A DNA stretch of 64,000 nt from Streptomyces griseus (GTDB taxonomy: Bacteria > Actinomycetota > Actinomycetes > Streptomycetales > Streptomycetaceae). A program made the position numbers and the translations under genes. This document shows, piece after piece, positions 8,282-16,396 of this stretch (the stretch's first letter is position 1; each line of letters starts with the position of its first letter). The notes beneath the pieces were generated by a model. It did not search any database. It saw nothing but the letters and a program-made list of their open reading frames with translations, and had not been told where the DNA came from. The stretch is taken from assembly GCF_001715295.1 (NCBI RefSeq), contig NZ_MDKB01000002.1, positions 494,499-558,498 on the forward strand, written 5' to 3'.

Positions 8282-10087
8282 TCAGTCGTTCCGGCCTGCG
8301 TCCGAACGCCCCGGCTGCCGCCCGGCGCCTGTGCGTCCCCCGTACTGCCGGTCGAGCCGTCCCGGCAGTCCCGGTGCTTGCAGGAAGCCCTCGGCGCGTG
8401 CTGCGGCCACGGTGATGCGCAGCAGGTCGGCGCTCGAGCCGAAGAGCAGGAACCGCGGCTCCCAGATGGGCCGGTACTTGGCATTGGCCCGGTACAGGGA
8501 CTCGATCTGCCACCAGCGGGAGAAGAAGCTCAGCAGGGAGCGCCACAGGCGCAGCACGGGACCCGCACCGAGCCTGGAGCCACGCTCGAAGACGGAGCGG
8601 AACATCGCGAAGTTCAGGGAGATCTGACGGACACCGAACGCATCCGCGTGTCCGATCAGCTCCAGCACCATGAACTCGAAGAGACCGTTCTCGGAGCGGC
8701 GGTCCCGGCGCATCAGGTCGAGGGACAGTCCGGTATCTCCCCAGGGGACGAAGTTGAGGAGCCCGCGCGGCCGCTCTCCGTCATGGCAGACCACCACCAC
8801 GCAGCGGCCGTCCCGGGGATCGCCGAGGCGGCCCAGCGCCATGGAGAAACCGCGTTCGGTCTCCCCGTCGCGCCAGTCGTCGGCGAGCCGGGCCAACTCG
8901 GCCATCTCCTGGGACGGGATGTCCCGCTGCCGTCGGACCCGCACGCCGTAACCCGCGCGTCCGACGCGGTGGTATGCCTGGCGCACCCCCCGCATGGCAC
9001 GGCCCTCGAGCGTGAAGTCCGCCAGGTCCACGATCGCTTCGTCGCCCAGTTCCAGGGCGTTCAGGCCGTGCCGGGCGTAGACCGTGCCGCCTTCCTCGCT
9101 CGCGCCGATCACGGCCGGGGTCCACCCGTGTTCCCGGGCCTGCAGGAGCCAGCGGTGGATCGCCCCCGGCCACGCCTCCGGGTCACCGATCGGATCACCG
9201 GACGCCAGTGACACCCCGCTCACCACCCGGTAGGCGACGGCGGCCTTGCCCGAGGGGGACCAGACGACGCTCTTGTCACGCCGCAGCGCGAAGTACCCGA
9301 GGGAGTCGCGTTCCCCGTGCCGCTCCAGCAACGCCCGCAGATGCCTCTCGTCCTCCTCCGTCATGGCGTCGACGGCCCGCCGGGAACGGAACGCCGCGTA
9401 CAGGACGAGCAGGACGAGCACCGTGCCGAGGATGTTGATCAGCACATTGGTCCATGTGGGCGTGCTGATTCCCCCGAAGTGGATGTCGTCGTAGGCGAGG
9501 GAGACCATGCGGAGCGCGCCGTAGTGCCAACGCTGCAGGAAGGTGGTGTGCCCGGCCTCCGGGTCGGTGTTGGACGCCGTGACCAGGACGGCGGCGAGGA
9601 GGGAACACGCGAGGAAGCCTCCCGCCGCGACGAGGACCGCCAGACGCGGGTTGGACGGGTCGCCCTTCGCGTGGAACTCGCGCCGCCCGCCGAGCAGGGT
9701 GGCGACGAAGAGCGCGGTGAGGACCACCGAGACCCAGTTCTGGGCGTGCTGCCGGTAGACGGGCATCCCCATCGCCAGTACGCCCAGGACAAGGACGAGG
9801 CCGGCGAGCACGAGATTGAGGATCCACGCCGCCCGCTTGCGACGCCGCATGGTGACGGCCAGAAGGAGGGCGAGAGAGCCGGAGAAGAACCCCGCCGTGA
9901 GCAGATAGGGCGTGAGGAACTCGTCGTTGTTGTGCCGGCGGATCTCGTTGCCGAACGAGACCCAGACCGCGGCGAGGAAGTTGACCCAGGCGACGGCCCG
10001 CAGATACCAGACCGCCGACAGATAACACCGCCGCGACAGGCTTCCCCCACCACTGTCTCCACCCGGGCCCGGCCGGACACGCTCCAT
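8282..10087 (-). CDS. phosphatidylglycerol lysyltransferase-like membrane protein (MprF type)
   Basis: Probably transfers an aminoacyl group from aminoacyl-tRNA to phosphatidylglycerol, making the membrane less negative and more resistant to cationic peptides. The N-terminal third holds about six membrane helices (from AVWYLRAVAWVNFLAA to the LINILGTVLVLLVLYAAF helix). The C-terminal ~330 residues form the DUF2156/LPG-synthase cytoplasmic domain (LGYFALRRDKSVVWSPSG, YRVVSGVSLASGDPIGD, FEFMVLELIGHADAFGV). The 601-residue protein lacks a fused LysRS domain. The ATG at 10087 precedes MERVRPG; an upstream extension looks non-coding. The specific amino acid is not predictable. Confidence 0.85.
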   Translation of the reverse strand: MERVRPGPGGDSGGGSLSRRCYLSAVWYLRAVAWVNFLAAVWVSFGNEIRRHNNDEFLTPYLLTAGFFSGSLALLLAVTMRRRKRAAWILNLVLAGLVLVLGVLAMGMPVYRQHAQNWVSVVLTALFVATLLGGRREFHAKGDPSNPRLAVLVAAGGFLACSLLAAVLVTASNTDPEAGHTTFLQRWHYGALRMVSLAYDDIHFGGISTPTWTNVLINILGTVLVLLVLYAAFRSRRAVDAMTEEDERHLRALLERHGERDSLGYFALRRDKSVVWSPSGKAAVAYRVVSGVSLASGDPIGDPEAWPGAIHRWLLQAREHGWTPAVIGASEEGGTVYARHGLNALELGDEAIVDLADFTLEGRAMRGVRQAYHRVGRAGYGVRVRRQRDIPSQEMAELARLADDWRDGETERGFSMALGRLGDPRDGRCVVVVCHDGERPRGLLNFVPWGDTGLSLDLMRRDRRSENGLFEFMVLELIGHADAFGVRQISLNFAMFRSVFERGSRLGAGPVLRLWRSLLSFFSRWWQIESLYRANAKYRPIWEPRFLLFGSSADLLRITVAAARAEGFLQAPGLPGRLDRQYGGRTGAGRQPGRSDAGRND

Positions 10088-10117
10088 GGACGTGACGATA
10101 GAAGCAGAAGGAGCGGT

Positions 10118-10144
10118 ATGCGCGCTCCGTGGCTTCATCGGTGA
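10118..10144 (+). CDS. 8-codon upstream reading frame before the DMT transporter
   Basis: ATG at 10118 follows AGAAGGAG, the best ribosome-binding site in this gap, and encodes MRAPWLHR followed by TGA. The TGA at 10142-10144 overlaps a GTG at 10141 that is in frame with the transporter, giving a GTGA junction. This suggests that ribosomes translate the short frame and re-initiate on the transporter. It is seen in sequence only; no known leader family is matched. Confidence 0.4.
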   Translation: MRAPWLHR

Positions 10145-11040
10145 GTTGTCCCCTCTACAGTTCCCCTGTGCTCCTCGGGATGATCTGTGCTCTCGCCTCG
10201 GCGATCTGCTACGGAACGGCCTCCGCACTCCAGGCCCTCGCCGCACGCGCCGCCGAACCCGGCACCGGCTCCGCCCTGGACCCCGCCCTGCTGGCGCGCG
10301 CCCTGCGCCGGTGGCCTTATCTCGTCGGCCTCCTCCTCGACGGAACCGGGTTTCTTCTCCAGATCGTCGCGCTGCGGACCCTTCCGCTCTACGCGGTGAG
10401 TTCGGCGCTCGCCGCCAGCCTCGCCGTCACCGCGGTGGCCTCCGTCCGGCTGCTGGGCACCCGGCTGAGCAGGGCCCGGTGGGGCGCGGTGGCGACCGTC
10501 TGCTGCGGGCTGACGGTGATCGGCTTCGCTTCCGGTCCTGCGGGCAGGCGGGCCGCGCCGGGCGCCCTGGGCTGGGTGCTGCTGGCCACCATCGTGGTGA
10601 TCCTCCTCAGCGGCGTACTGCTGGGCAGGCTCCCCGCCGGACCGCGCGCGCTGTCGCTGGGTCTCGGGGCCGGAGTGGGGTTCGGCACGGTACAGATCGC
10701 CGTCCGGCTCATCGACTCGCCCGCCCTGCCCGGACTGCTCACCGGGCCGGCGCTGTACGCCCTGCTGGCCGGTGGCGCGACCGGATTCCTCTTCCTCACC
10801 TCCGCGTTCCAGCGGGGTTCCGTCACGACGGCGACGGCGGGCATGGTGCTCGGAGAGACGATCGGCCCCGCTCTGGTGGGCGTGGTGTGGCTCGGCGACC
10901 GGCCTCGCCCGGGTCTGGAGTGGGCGGCGCTGGCGGGTTGTGCGGCGGCGGTGGCGGGGTCCGTGGCGCTCGCGCGCTTCGGCGAGCCGTCCGGGCAGGG
11001 CGCCGGGGGGACGACCGGCGGTACGCGGCGCGGCGGGTGA
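10141..11040 (+). CDS. DMT-superfamily (EamA-like) transporter
   Basis: Inner-membrane permease of about 299 residues with ten hydrophobic segments in two repeated halves, the usual drug/metabolite transporter layout. The first helix is LLGMICALASAICYGTASAL. Starts at 10129, 10141 or 10168 all fit; 10141 is preferred because it overlaps the stop of the upstream short frame. It is divergent from the lysyl-PG synthase-like gene. The substrate is unknown. The C-terminus is a Gly/Arg-rich tail. Confidence 0.8.
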   Translation: MSCPLYSSPVLLGMICALASAICYGTASALQALAARAAEPGTGSALDPALLARALRRWPYLVGLLLDGTGFLLQIVALRTLPLYAVSSALAASLAVTAVASVRLLGTRLSRARWGAVATVCCGLTVIGFASGPAGRRAAPGALGWVLLATIVVILLSGVLLGRLPAGPRALSLGLGAGVGFGTVQIAVRLIDSPALPGLLTGPALYALLAGGATGFLFLTSAFQRGSVTTATAGMVLGETIGPALVGVVWLGDRPRPGLEWAALAGCAAAVAGSVALARFGEPSGQGAGGTTGGTRRGG

Positions 11041-11102
11041 GGCGGGGCCGGGCCACCGAAGGCCGTGTGGTAGGCCGTCCGGGCAGGGCTGCCGGGCGGC
11101 TG

Positions 11103-11789
11103 TCAGAACGTGCCGGACGCCGCCGGGCGCACACTGCGGGCCGGCCGGAAGCCCAGGTCGTCGATGGCGAAGGTGGGGTGGCTGCGGCGGCGTACCGTGG
11201 CGCCGCAGCCGCGCTCCGACTCGGCCCAGCCGCCGCCGCGGAAGATGCGGTACGAGCCGTAGACCTCCTCGTCGTAGAGGTCCCAGCACCACTCCCAGAC
11301 GTTGCCCAGCATGTCGTACAGCCCCCACGCGTTGGGTGCCTTGGCGCCGACACCGTGGGCCCGGCCGTCCGCGTTCCCGTCGTACCAGGCGATGTCGTCG
11401 ATCGCGCCGTACCGGTAGCCGGCCGTGCCCGCCCGGCAGGCGTACTGCCACTCCGCCTCGGTGGGCAGGCGGTAACCGTCCGAGCCACGGTCCCAGACCA
11501 CCTGACCGGTCGCGGGGTCGTGGGAGTACGCGGGGGGCAGTGCGGCCGCCGCCGACATCCGGTTGCAGAGTTCGACGGCGTCGTGCCAGCTGATGTTCGT
11601 GAGGGGCACGGCATCGGCCGGAGTGGGGTCCGCCGGGGTACCCGTCGCCGTGAGCGCGCCGTACAGGCCGGCCGTCACGGGGTACCGGCCGAGCCGGAAG
11701 GCGGCGACGTCCGTCTGCCAGCGGGTGCCGCGACGGTCGTCACGGAGATCGACGGTGCCGGCGGGGATGTCGGCCATGGGCGGATGCAC
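11103..11789 (-). CDS. SUMF1/FGE-fold protein
   Basis: Formylglycine-generating-enzyme (sulfatase-modifying factor) domain over almost all of its 228 residues. Landmarks are FRLGRYPVTAGLY, NISWHDAVELCNRM, YRLPTEAEWQYACRAGT, NAWGLYDMLGNVWEWCWD, FRGGGWAESERGCG and LGFRPAR. True FGEs use a closely spaced Cys pair after the RGGS segment; here only one Cys is seen (GWAESERGC), so oxidation of sulfatase Cys is doubtful and another role of the fold is likely. The GTG at 11789 has AGAGAGG 8 bases upstream. No sulfatase lies next to it. Confidence 0.85.
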   Translation of the reverse strand: MHPPMADIPAGTVDLRDDRRGTRWQTDVAAFRLGRYPVTAGLYGALTATGTPADPTPADAVPLTNISWHDAVELCNRMSAAAALPPAYSHDPATGQVVWDRGSDGYRLPTEAEWQYACRAGTAGYRYGAIDDIAWYDGNADGRAHGVGAKAPNAWGLYDMLGNVWEWCWDLYDEEVYGSYRIFRGGGWAESERGCGATVRRRSHPTFAIDDLGFRPARSVRPAASGTF

Positions 11790-11887
11790 GGGTCGGGCCT
11801 CTCTGTCCGCAGCGGTCCTCGTGCCGCCGTCCCCGCACCCTACGAGGAACGGCCTACTCGGCGTCCCCGAACGGCCGTTACCGACAT

Positions 11888-11907
11888 GTGCCGTTCACAT
11901 ACGGCAC
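11888..11907 (-). terminator. stem-loop after the D-2-hydroxyacid dehydrogenase gene
   Basis: GTGCCGT (11888-11894) and ACGGCAC (11901-11907) with a 6-base loop, about 55 bases past the minus-strand stop at 11963 and before the SUMF-like gene's stretch. It fits a modest terminator. Confidence 0.4.
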
Positions 11908-11962
11908 CGGGCCCGGACGTGCACGGCCTCTGCCGCGGGCCGCGTCCGGGCGGATCTCCGCG

Positions 11963-12922
11963 TCAGCCGAGCAGCCGTACGGGTGCGCCGTCGAGATACG
12001 CCCGGATGTCCTGCACGGCGTGCGTGTAGTAGGTGGCGTAGTTGGCCCGGGTGACGTAGCCCAGGTGCGGAGTCGCCAGCAGCCGCGGTGCGGTGCGCAT
12101 CGGATGGCCGGCCGGGAGCGGTTCCACGTCGAACACGTCGACGCCCGCGCCCGCGATAACGCCCCGGGTGAGAGCGTCGAGCAGCGCGTCCTGGTCGACG
12201 ATCGCCGCCCGCGACGTGTTGACGAGGAAGGCGGTCGGCCGCATCAGGGCCAGCTCCGCCGGACCGATCAGGCCCCGCGTACGGTCGCCGAGCACGAGGT
12301 GGACGGAGACGAAGTCGCTGCTCTCCAGCAGGGCCTCCTTCGACGGGGCGAGACCCACCCCGACCTCGTCGGCCCGTTCCCGGGTCAGGTGGTGGCTCCA
12401 GGCCACCACGTCCATGCCGAACGCCCGGCCCACGGCGGCGACCCGGCCGCCGATCTTCCCCAGCCCGAGCAGTCCCAGCCGCCGGCCGTGCAGATCGGCA
12501 CCGACGGTGGACTGCCACGGCCCGTTCCCGCGCATCGCTCCGGCCTCGGTCACGAGACCACGGGCCAGGGCCAGCAGCAGCGCCCAGGTGAGTTCGACGG
12601 GCGGCGTCGCCGTACTGGCAGTCCCGCAGACGGTGACCCCGTGCCGCCGGGCCGCCGCGTGGTCGATGACGGAGTTCCGCATGCCGGAGGCGACGAGCAG
12701 CCGCAGGCGGGGCAGCCGCTCGAAGAGCCCCGCCGGGAACGCGACCCGCTCCCGGAGCGTCACGACGATGTCGAAGTCCGCCAGGAGTGAGGCGAGTTCG
12801 TCCTCGCCGGTGCAGTGCTCCGTGAAGCTCACGACCTCGACGTCCGCGGTGACCGGCGACCAGTCGGCGACGGTGGTGGCGACGGACTGGAAGTCGTCGA
12901 GCACGGCACAGCGCAGTCTCAT
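11963..12922 (-). CDS. D-2-hydroxyacid dehydrogenase family protein
   Basis: NAD(P)-dependent oxidoreductase of 319 residues that interconverts 2-oxoacids and D-2-hydroxyacids. The Rossmann motif GLLGLGKIGGRVAAVGRAFG lies near residues 148-167. The catalytic set is Arg in NTSRAAIVDQDAL, Glu in DVEPLPAGHP and His in ATPHLGYVT. The N-terminal part (DDFQSVA, LRLLVASGMRN) is the substrate-binding half. The ATG at 12922 follows an AGAAGC-type site. The NERD gene starts its 3' end 48 bases upstream. The substrate is unknown. Confidence 0.88.
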   Translation of the reverse strand: MRLRCAVLDDFQSVATTVADWSPVTADVEVVSFTEHCTGEDELASLLADFDIVVTLRERVAFPAGLFERLPRLRLLVASGMRNSVIDHAAARRHGVTVCGTASTATPPVELTWALLLALARGLVTEAGAMRGNGPWQSTVGADLHGRRLGLLGLGKIGGRVAAVGRAFGMDVVAWSHHLTRERADEVGVGLAPSKEALLESSDFVSVHLVLGDRTRGLIGPAELALMRPTAFLVNTSRAAIVDQDALLDALTRGVIAGAGVDVFDVEPLPAGHPMRTAPRLLATPHLGYVTRANYATYYTHAVQDIRAYLDGAPVRLLG

Positions 12923-12970
12923 GAGGCTTCTCCCTGGGCGGCACGGAAATCCACCGGCCCTGCCCGGGGT

Positions 12971-14467
12971 TCACCCGCCCGCCCAGGCCTCCCGGTTCCG
13001 CGCGACATCGTAGACCTTCTCCACCTGGGTGGGGGTGAGTACGCCGGTCAGCGGGGCCAGCGCGGACACCTGACGGTCCCGGAGGACGCGGACGCCGGGC
13101 GGGGTGACGACGACCTCGAGTCCGGCGACGCCGACGAAGACCAGCACGGTCTCGACGGGTACGGGGAAGGAGCAGTGGGTCTCCAGCACCGTCCGGGCGG
13201 CCGCGGCCCCGGGGCGGCCGTCGAGTGCGTACGGCCGGGGGGCGTCGTCGTCGGTCCGCAGGGTGCCGTCCTCGATCCGTACGCGGGCCTGCGGGTGGTG
13301 TTCGGTGTACACGGCGAACACGCCGCCGGGCCCGATGAGGAGGTGGCCGAGTTCCGTGCCGTCCGGCAGGGGCACCGAGTGCAGGACCCGCCAGCCGTGC
13401 CGGGTCAGCCGTTTCAGCTCGGCGCCGGAGCGTCGCTCTCCCGCCAGCGCGGTCCGGCGGGGATCCCCGTCCTTGTGGCGGCGCAGGGCGCCGGTGGCGG
13501 CCCGCACGAGGGCTCCGGTCCCTGCCCCGTCCAGTTGCGCCCGCAGCGCGGCGCCGGGACGCCGGGACGCCAGGTCGCTCGCGGGCGTGAGCGCGGGCAG
13601 CACGGGCCGGGGGGTCCGCACCGGTGGCGGACCCGGCGCGGGAGCGGACGGCCGCTGCTGAGCGGGGCCCGGGACGGCTGCGGGTGCGAGCGGTCGGCGG
13701 GGAGGGATCTCCGGGGCGACCGCGGGGGCGGGTGCCCGGTCCGGGGTGGGGCCCGTGCTGGGTTCCGGGGCGGGTGCCCGGTCCGGGGCGGCTGCGGGCC
13801 CGCGGTCGTGGCCGGATTCCGGAGCCGGGGATGCGGCCGCGGATGTCCCGGCCTGGCGGCGCGGCGCCGGGGCCTGGGCGGGTTCAGGGATGTGGTGCGG
13901 CGACGCGGCCCGCGCGGGTCCAGGGACCCTGCTCGGTACGGGAGGAGGTCCGGACGCCGGACGCCGGGGCGGTCCCGGGGGCGAGGCCGGCGCAGGCTCC
14001 CGGCGCGACACCGGTGCCCGGACCGACGGGGGCACCGGCGCACGGTCCTGCCGCGGGCGCAGGACGGTCTCCGGGACCGCAGCGGGGCGCGGCTGCGGGA
14101 CCCGGCCGCGCTCCGCTGCGCCCGGACGCCCCCGCCCGCTCTCCGCTCCGTTCCCCGGTTCGTCCCCCGGCCTCCCGGGTTCGTCCCCGGGCCTGTCCAG
14201 GCCGCGCTTCCGCATCCGCCGTAGGGGCGGGATCCGGGGCGCTGCCGGCGGAGCCGGCGGCCCCTGGGGCGTCACCTCGCCGAGGGCGGGGATGCCCGGG
14301 ACCTGGCGCGCGAGCGCGTCGGTGACGGCGTCACGGTAGCGGGGGTGCAGGACCGTGATCGTCCCGCTCCCCAGGTCCGCCCACCCGATCGCGGTGCCGT
14401 CCGGCAGGTTCACGTAGAGCCGGTCGTGCCCGAAGAGCTGCCATGACGTGACCTTGAGATCCTGCAT
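12971..14467 (-). CDS. NERD (nuclease-related) domain protein with long proline-rich linker
   Basis: A 498-residue protein. Residues 1-55 form a small conserved N-terminal domain (MQDLKVTSWQLFGHDRLYVN). Residues about 75-330 are a low-complexity Pro/Ala/Arg linker. The C-terminal ~170 residues carry a NERD-type domain (LTRHGWRVLHSVPLPDGTELGHLLIGPGGVFAVYTEHH), related to DNA-binding nuclease folds; the catalytic set is not obvious. The ATG at 14467 has an excellent AGGAGGGG site 5 bases before it, which excludes the much longer open frame. The function is unknown. Confidence 0.75.
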   Translation of the reverse strand: MQDLKVTSWQLFGHDRLYVNLPDGTAIGWADLGSGTITVLHPRYRDAVTDALARQVPGIPALGEVTPQGPPAPPAAPRIPPLRRMRKRGLDRPGDEPGRPGDEPGNGAESGRGRPGAAERGRVPQPRPAAVPETVLRPRQDRAPVPPSVRAPVSRREPAPASPPGPPRRPASGPPPVPSRVPGPARAASPHHIPEPAQAPAPRRQAGTSAAASPAPESGHDRGPAAAPDRAPAPEPSTGPTPDRAPAPAVAPEIPPRRPLAPAAVPGPAQQRPSAPAPGPPPVRTPRPVLPALTPASDLASRRPGAALRAQLDGAGTGALVRAATGALRRHKDGDPRRTALAGERRSGAELKRLTRHGWRVLHSVPLPDGTELGHLLIGPGGVFAVYTEHHPQARVRIEDGTLRTDDDAPRPYALDGRPGAAAARTVLETHCSFPVPVETVLVFVGVAGLEVVVTPPGVRVLRDRQVSALAPLTGVLTPTQVEKVYDVARNREAWAGG

Positions 14468-14570
14468 CGTGCCCCTCCTGATAAGCCGTTCCGACGTCCC
14501 TGCCCCCAGCGTGTACAGCGGTCCGGCCACCGGACAGGGCGCAGAGCGGGCGCGCGGAGTCGGGGGCACG

Positions 14571-14621
14571 GCGTTCCGGAGCGGTCCGGGCACCGGTGTG
14601 CCCCGGACCGCTCCGGAACGC
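14571..14621. terminator. 20-bp perfect stem-loop upstream of the NERD gene
   Basis: Perfect 20-bp arms (14571-14590 and 14602-14621, left arm GCGTTCCGGAGCGGTCCGGG) flank an 11-base loop that holds its own CACCGGTG palindrome. Among the strongest hairpins in the window. No intact gene ends immediately before it on either strand, so it may be left from a decayed gene or may insulate the NERD promoter. Confidence 0.65.
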
Positions 14622-14914
14622 GGTCGGACCGGAGGGAGACCGAGCATCGGACGGGTGTCCATCATGGCCCGCACGTCGGCCCTGACCTCGGAAACGGTGC
14701 TTTCGTCACCTGTACGGGCGGCTTCTGCCACGAGATCGATCCACTGTGCGACGGCGCCTTCTCCCCGCCGGCGCGCTCCGGGACGCCAGGGCCGGGTCCC
14801 GGTACGGATGCCTGAGGGCCGGACGCCCGAGAGGACTTCCCCAACCGGGGAGCCGGACGGGCTCCGCGTGGCGCCGGGCCGGGCCGCCCCGGGAGAGGGT
14901 GAATCGGCACGGGG
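14622..14914. other. gene-free stretch with a coding-like ghost
   Basis: No gene with a usable start and ribosome-binding site is seen between the NERD start (14467) and the Ku stop (15159). On the minus strand, about 14645-14750 reads like real protein (QWIDLVAEAARTGDE followed by STVSEVRADVRAMMDTRP) but has no start codon or stop of its own and runs into the hairpin at 14571-14621. A decayed gene end is the best guess. Confidence 0.3.
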
Positions 14915-15092
14915 ACAGGACGAGCCCCACCGCAGGCCGTGCGCGGAGCCGGACCCTCGGCAACGACGCACCGCACCGCCCGGGGCAAGGCGGGCCGACA
15001 CCGAACGGGCCAGCCCCGCACGTCGACAGGACGAACCCCGGCGGAGGCCGTGCGCGAAGCCCGGCTCCCGGCAACGACGCACCGTACCGCCA
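14915..15092. repeat. imperfect tandem repeat, 111-bp period
   Basis: Two copies of a roughly 67-bp unit begin at 14915 and 15026 (ACAGGACGA followed by a CCGTGCGCG core and GCAACGACGCACCG near the end). A third, shorter trace of the CCGTGCGCGG core is at 15141. The units differ at several positions and contain no credible gene. Origin unknown. Confidence 0.6.
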
Positions 15093-15158
15093 CGGGATTA
15101 GGCCAGGCCGGTACGGGGACACGGCGGGCCGCAGCGGGGGCCGTGCGCGGAGACGGGC

Positions 15159-16337
15159 TCAGGCCGAGGTGCGCTTCCTGGAGGAGGCGGTCGCCTTCTT
15201 CGCGGAGGAGCGGCTGCCGGAGGCGGCCTTCGTCCCGCCCGTCTCCTTCGCGGGGGCCTTCCTCCCGGGGCTCCTCCTGGCGGCCGTCTCCTTCGCCGGG
15301 GCCTTCTCCTCCGCGGTCCTGGCGGCCGGCTTACCCGTCGCGGCCTTCCTCGTCCCGGTCTTCTTCGCCGCGGTCTTCGCGGGGGCCCCCTTCCCGGCGG
15401 GCGCCGTCTTCCGGGGCGGCTTGTCGGCGCTCTTCTTCCCCGCCCCCTCCTTCCGCGCCTCCTTCCCCACCCCCTCCTTCCCGGCCGGGGACCCGGCCGC
15501 CGTCCTCTTCCGCGCCCCGCCGGAGGAGATGTGGTGAACGTCCGCGACGCCGCCCGCGCCCTGGGACTCCTCGGCCGCCCGCACGCTGTTCTCCAGCGCC
15601 GCCATGAGGTCGATGACCTTGCCCCCGCCCGCCCCCTCGTCCTCCTGGGGCTCCACGGCCTCCCCCGCGGCCTTCGCCGCGACGAGTTCCTCGACCGCCT
15701 CCCGGTAGTCGTCGTGGAGCGTGTCGAGATCCGCCTCCCCCAGGGTGTTCATCAGCGCGTCGGCCAGATCCAGTTCGGCGTCGCGCACCGTGACGCCGGA
15801 GTCCGGCGCGAGGCCCTCCGGGGCACGGATCTCGTCCGGCCACAGCAGCCCGTGCATCGCGATCACCTCGTCGGCCACCCGCAGCATGCCGAGCCGTTCC
15901 CGGCCGCGCAGCGCGTACTTCGCGACGGCCACCTTCCCGCTCCGTCTCAGGGCCTCGCGCAGGAGCGCGTACGGCTTGGCGGCCGGGACTCCGTTGGCCG
16001 AGAGGTAGTAGGCGGAGTCCAGTTGCAGCGGGTCGATCGCGGACGCGGGTACGAACCCCTCGATCTCGATCGTCTTGGCGGTGGGCAGCGGGAGCGAGGA
16101 CAGATCCTCGTCGGTGACGGGCACCACGGTGCCGTCGGGCTCCTCGTACGCCTTGACGGTCTCCGACGCGGGCACCTGCTTCTCGTCGAGCTCGCAGACC
16201 TTGCGGTACCGGATCCGGCCGCCGTCGGCGAGATGGATCTGCCGGAAGGAGATCGAGTGGTTCTCGGTGGCATTCATCAGCTTGACCGGGATGCTGACCA
16301 GCCCGAACGAGATGGAGCCGTTCCAGATGGACCTCAC
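15159..16337 (-). CDS. ku: Ku protein (non-homologous end joining)
   Basis: Homodimeric DNA-end-binding protein that recruits LigD to double-strand breaks. The ring-forming Ku core covers residues 1 to about 255, from MRSIWNGSISFGLVSIPVKL through VCELDEKQVP and KYALRGRERLGMLR. The tail from about 290 to 392 is a long Lys/Ala/Pro-rich, histone-H1-like extension, longer than in minimal bacterial Ku proteins and suited to extra DNA contacts. The GTG at 16337 gives the canonical N-terminus. A LigD polymerase-domain gene is divergent from it, 59 bases away. Confidence 0.95.
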   Translation of the reverse strand: MRSIWNGSISFGLVSIPVKLMNATENHSISFRQIHLADGGRIRYRKVCELDEKQVPASETVKAYEEPDGTVVPVTDEDLSSLPLPTAKTIEIEGFVPASAIDPLQLDSAYYLSANGVPAAKPYALLREALRRSGKVAVAKYALRGRERLGMLRVADEVIAMHGLLWPDEIRAPEGLAPDSGVTVRDAELDLADALMNTLGEADLDTLHDDYREAVEELVAAKAAGEAVEPQEDEGAGGGKVIDLMAALENSVRAAEESQGAGGVADVHHISSGGARKRTAAGSPAGKEGVGKEARKEGAGKKSADKPPRKTAPAGKGAPAKTAAKKTGTRKAATGKPAARTAEEKAPAKETAARRSPGRKAPAKETGGTKAASGSRSSAKKATASSRKRTSA

Positions 16338-16396
16338 CGCGCACCCCTTACGCCAGAAATCACCGTATACGCCAGATTTCATGTGATTCTTATCGT
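16338..16396. promoter_or_regulatory. shared ku/ligD-pol promoter region with direct repeat
   Basis: The 59-base divergent gap is A/T-rich for this genome. It holds two 19-base tandem copies beginning ACGCCAGA (16350-16368 and 16369-16387). No ribosome-binding site precedes the ligD-type ATG at 16397, so that transcript may be leaderless. The repeats are suited to a regulator acting on both genes. Confidence 0.5.
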
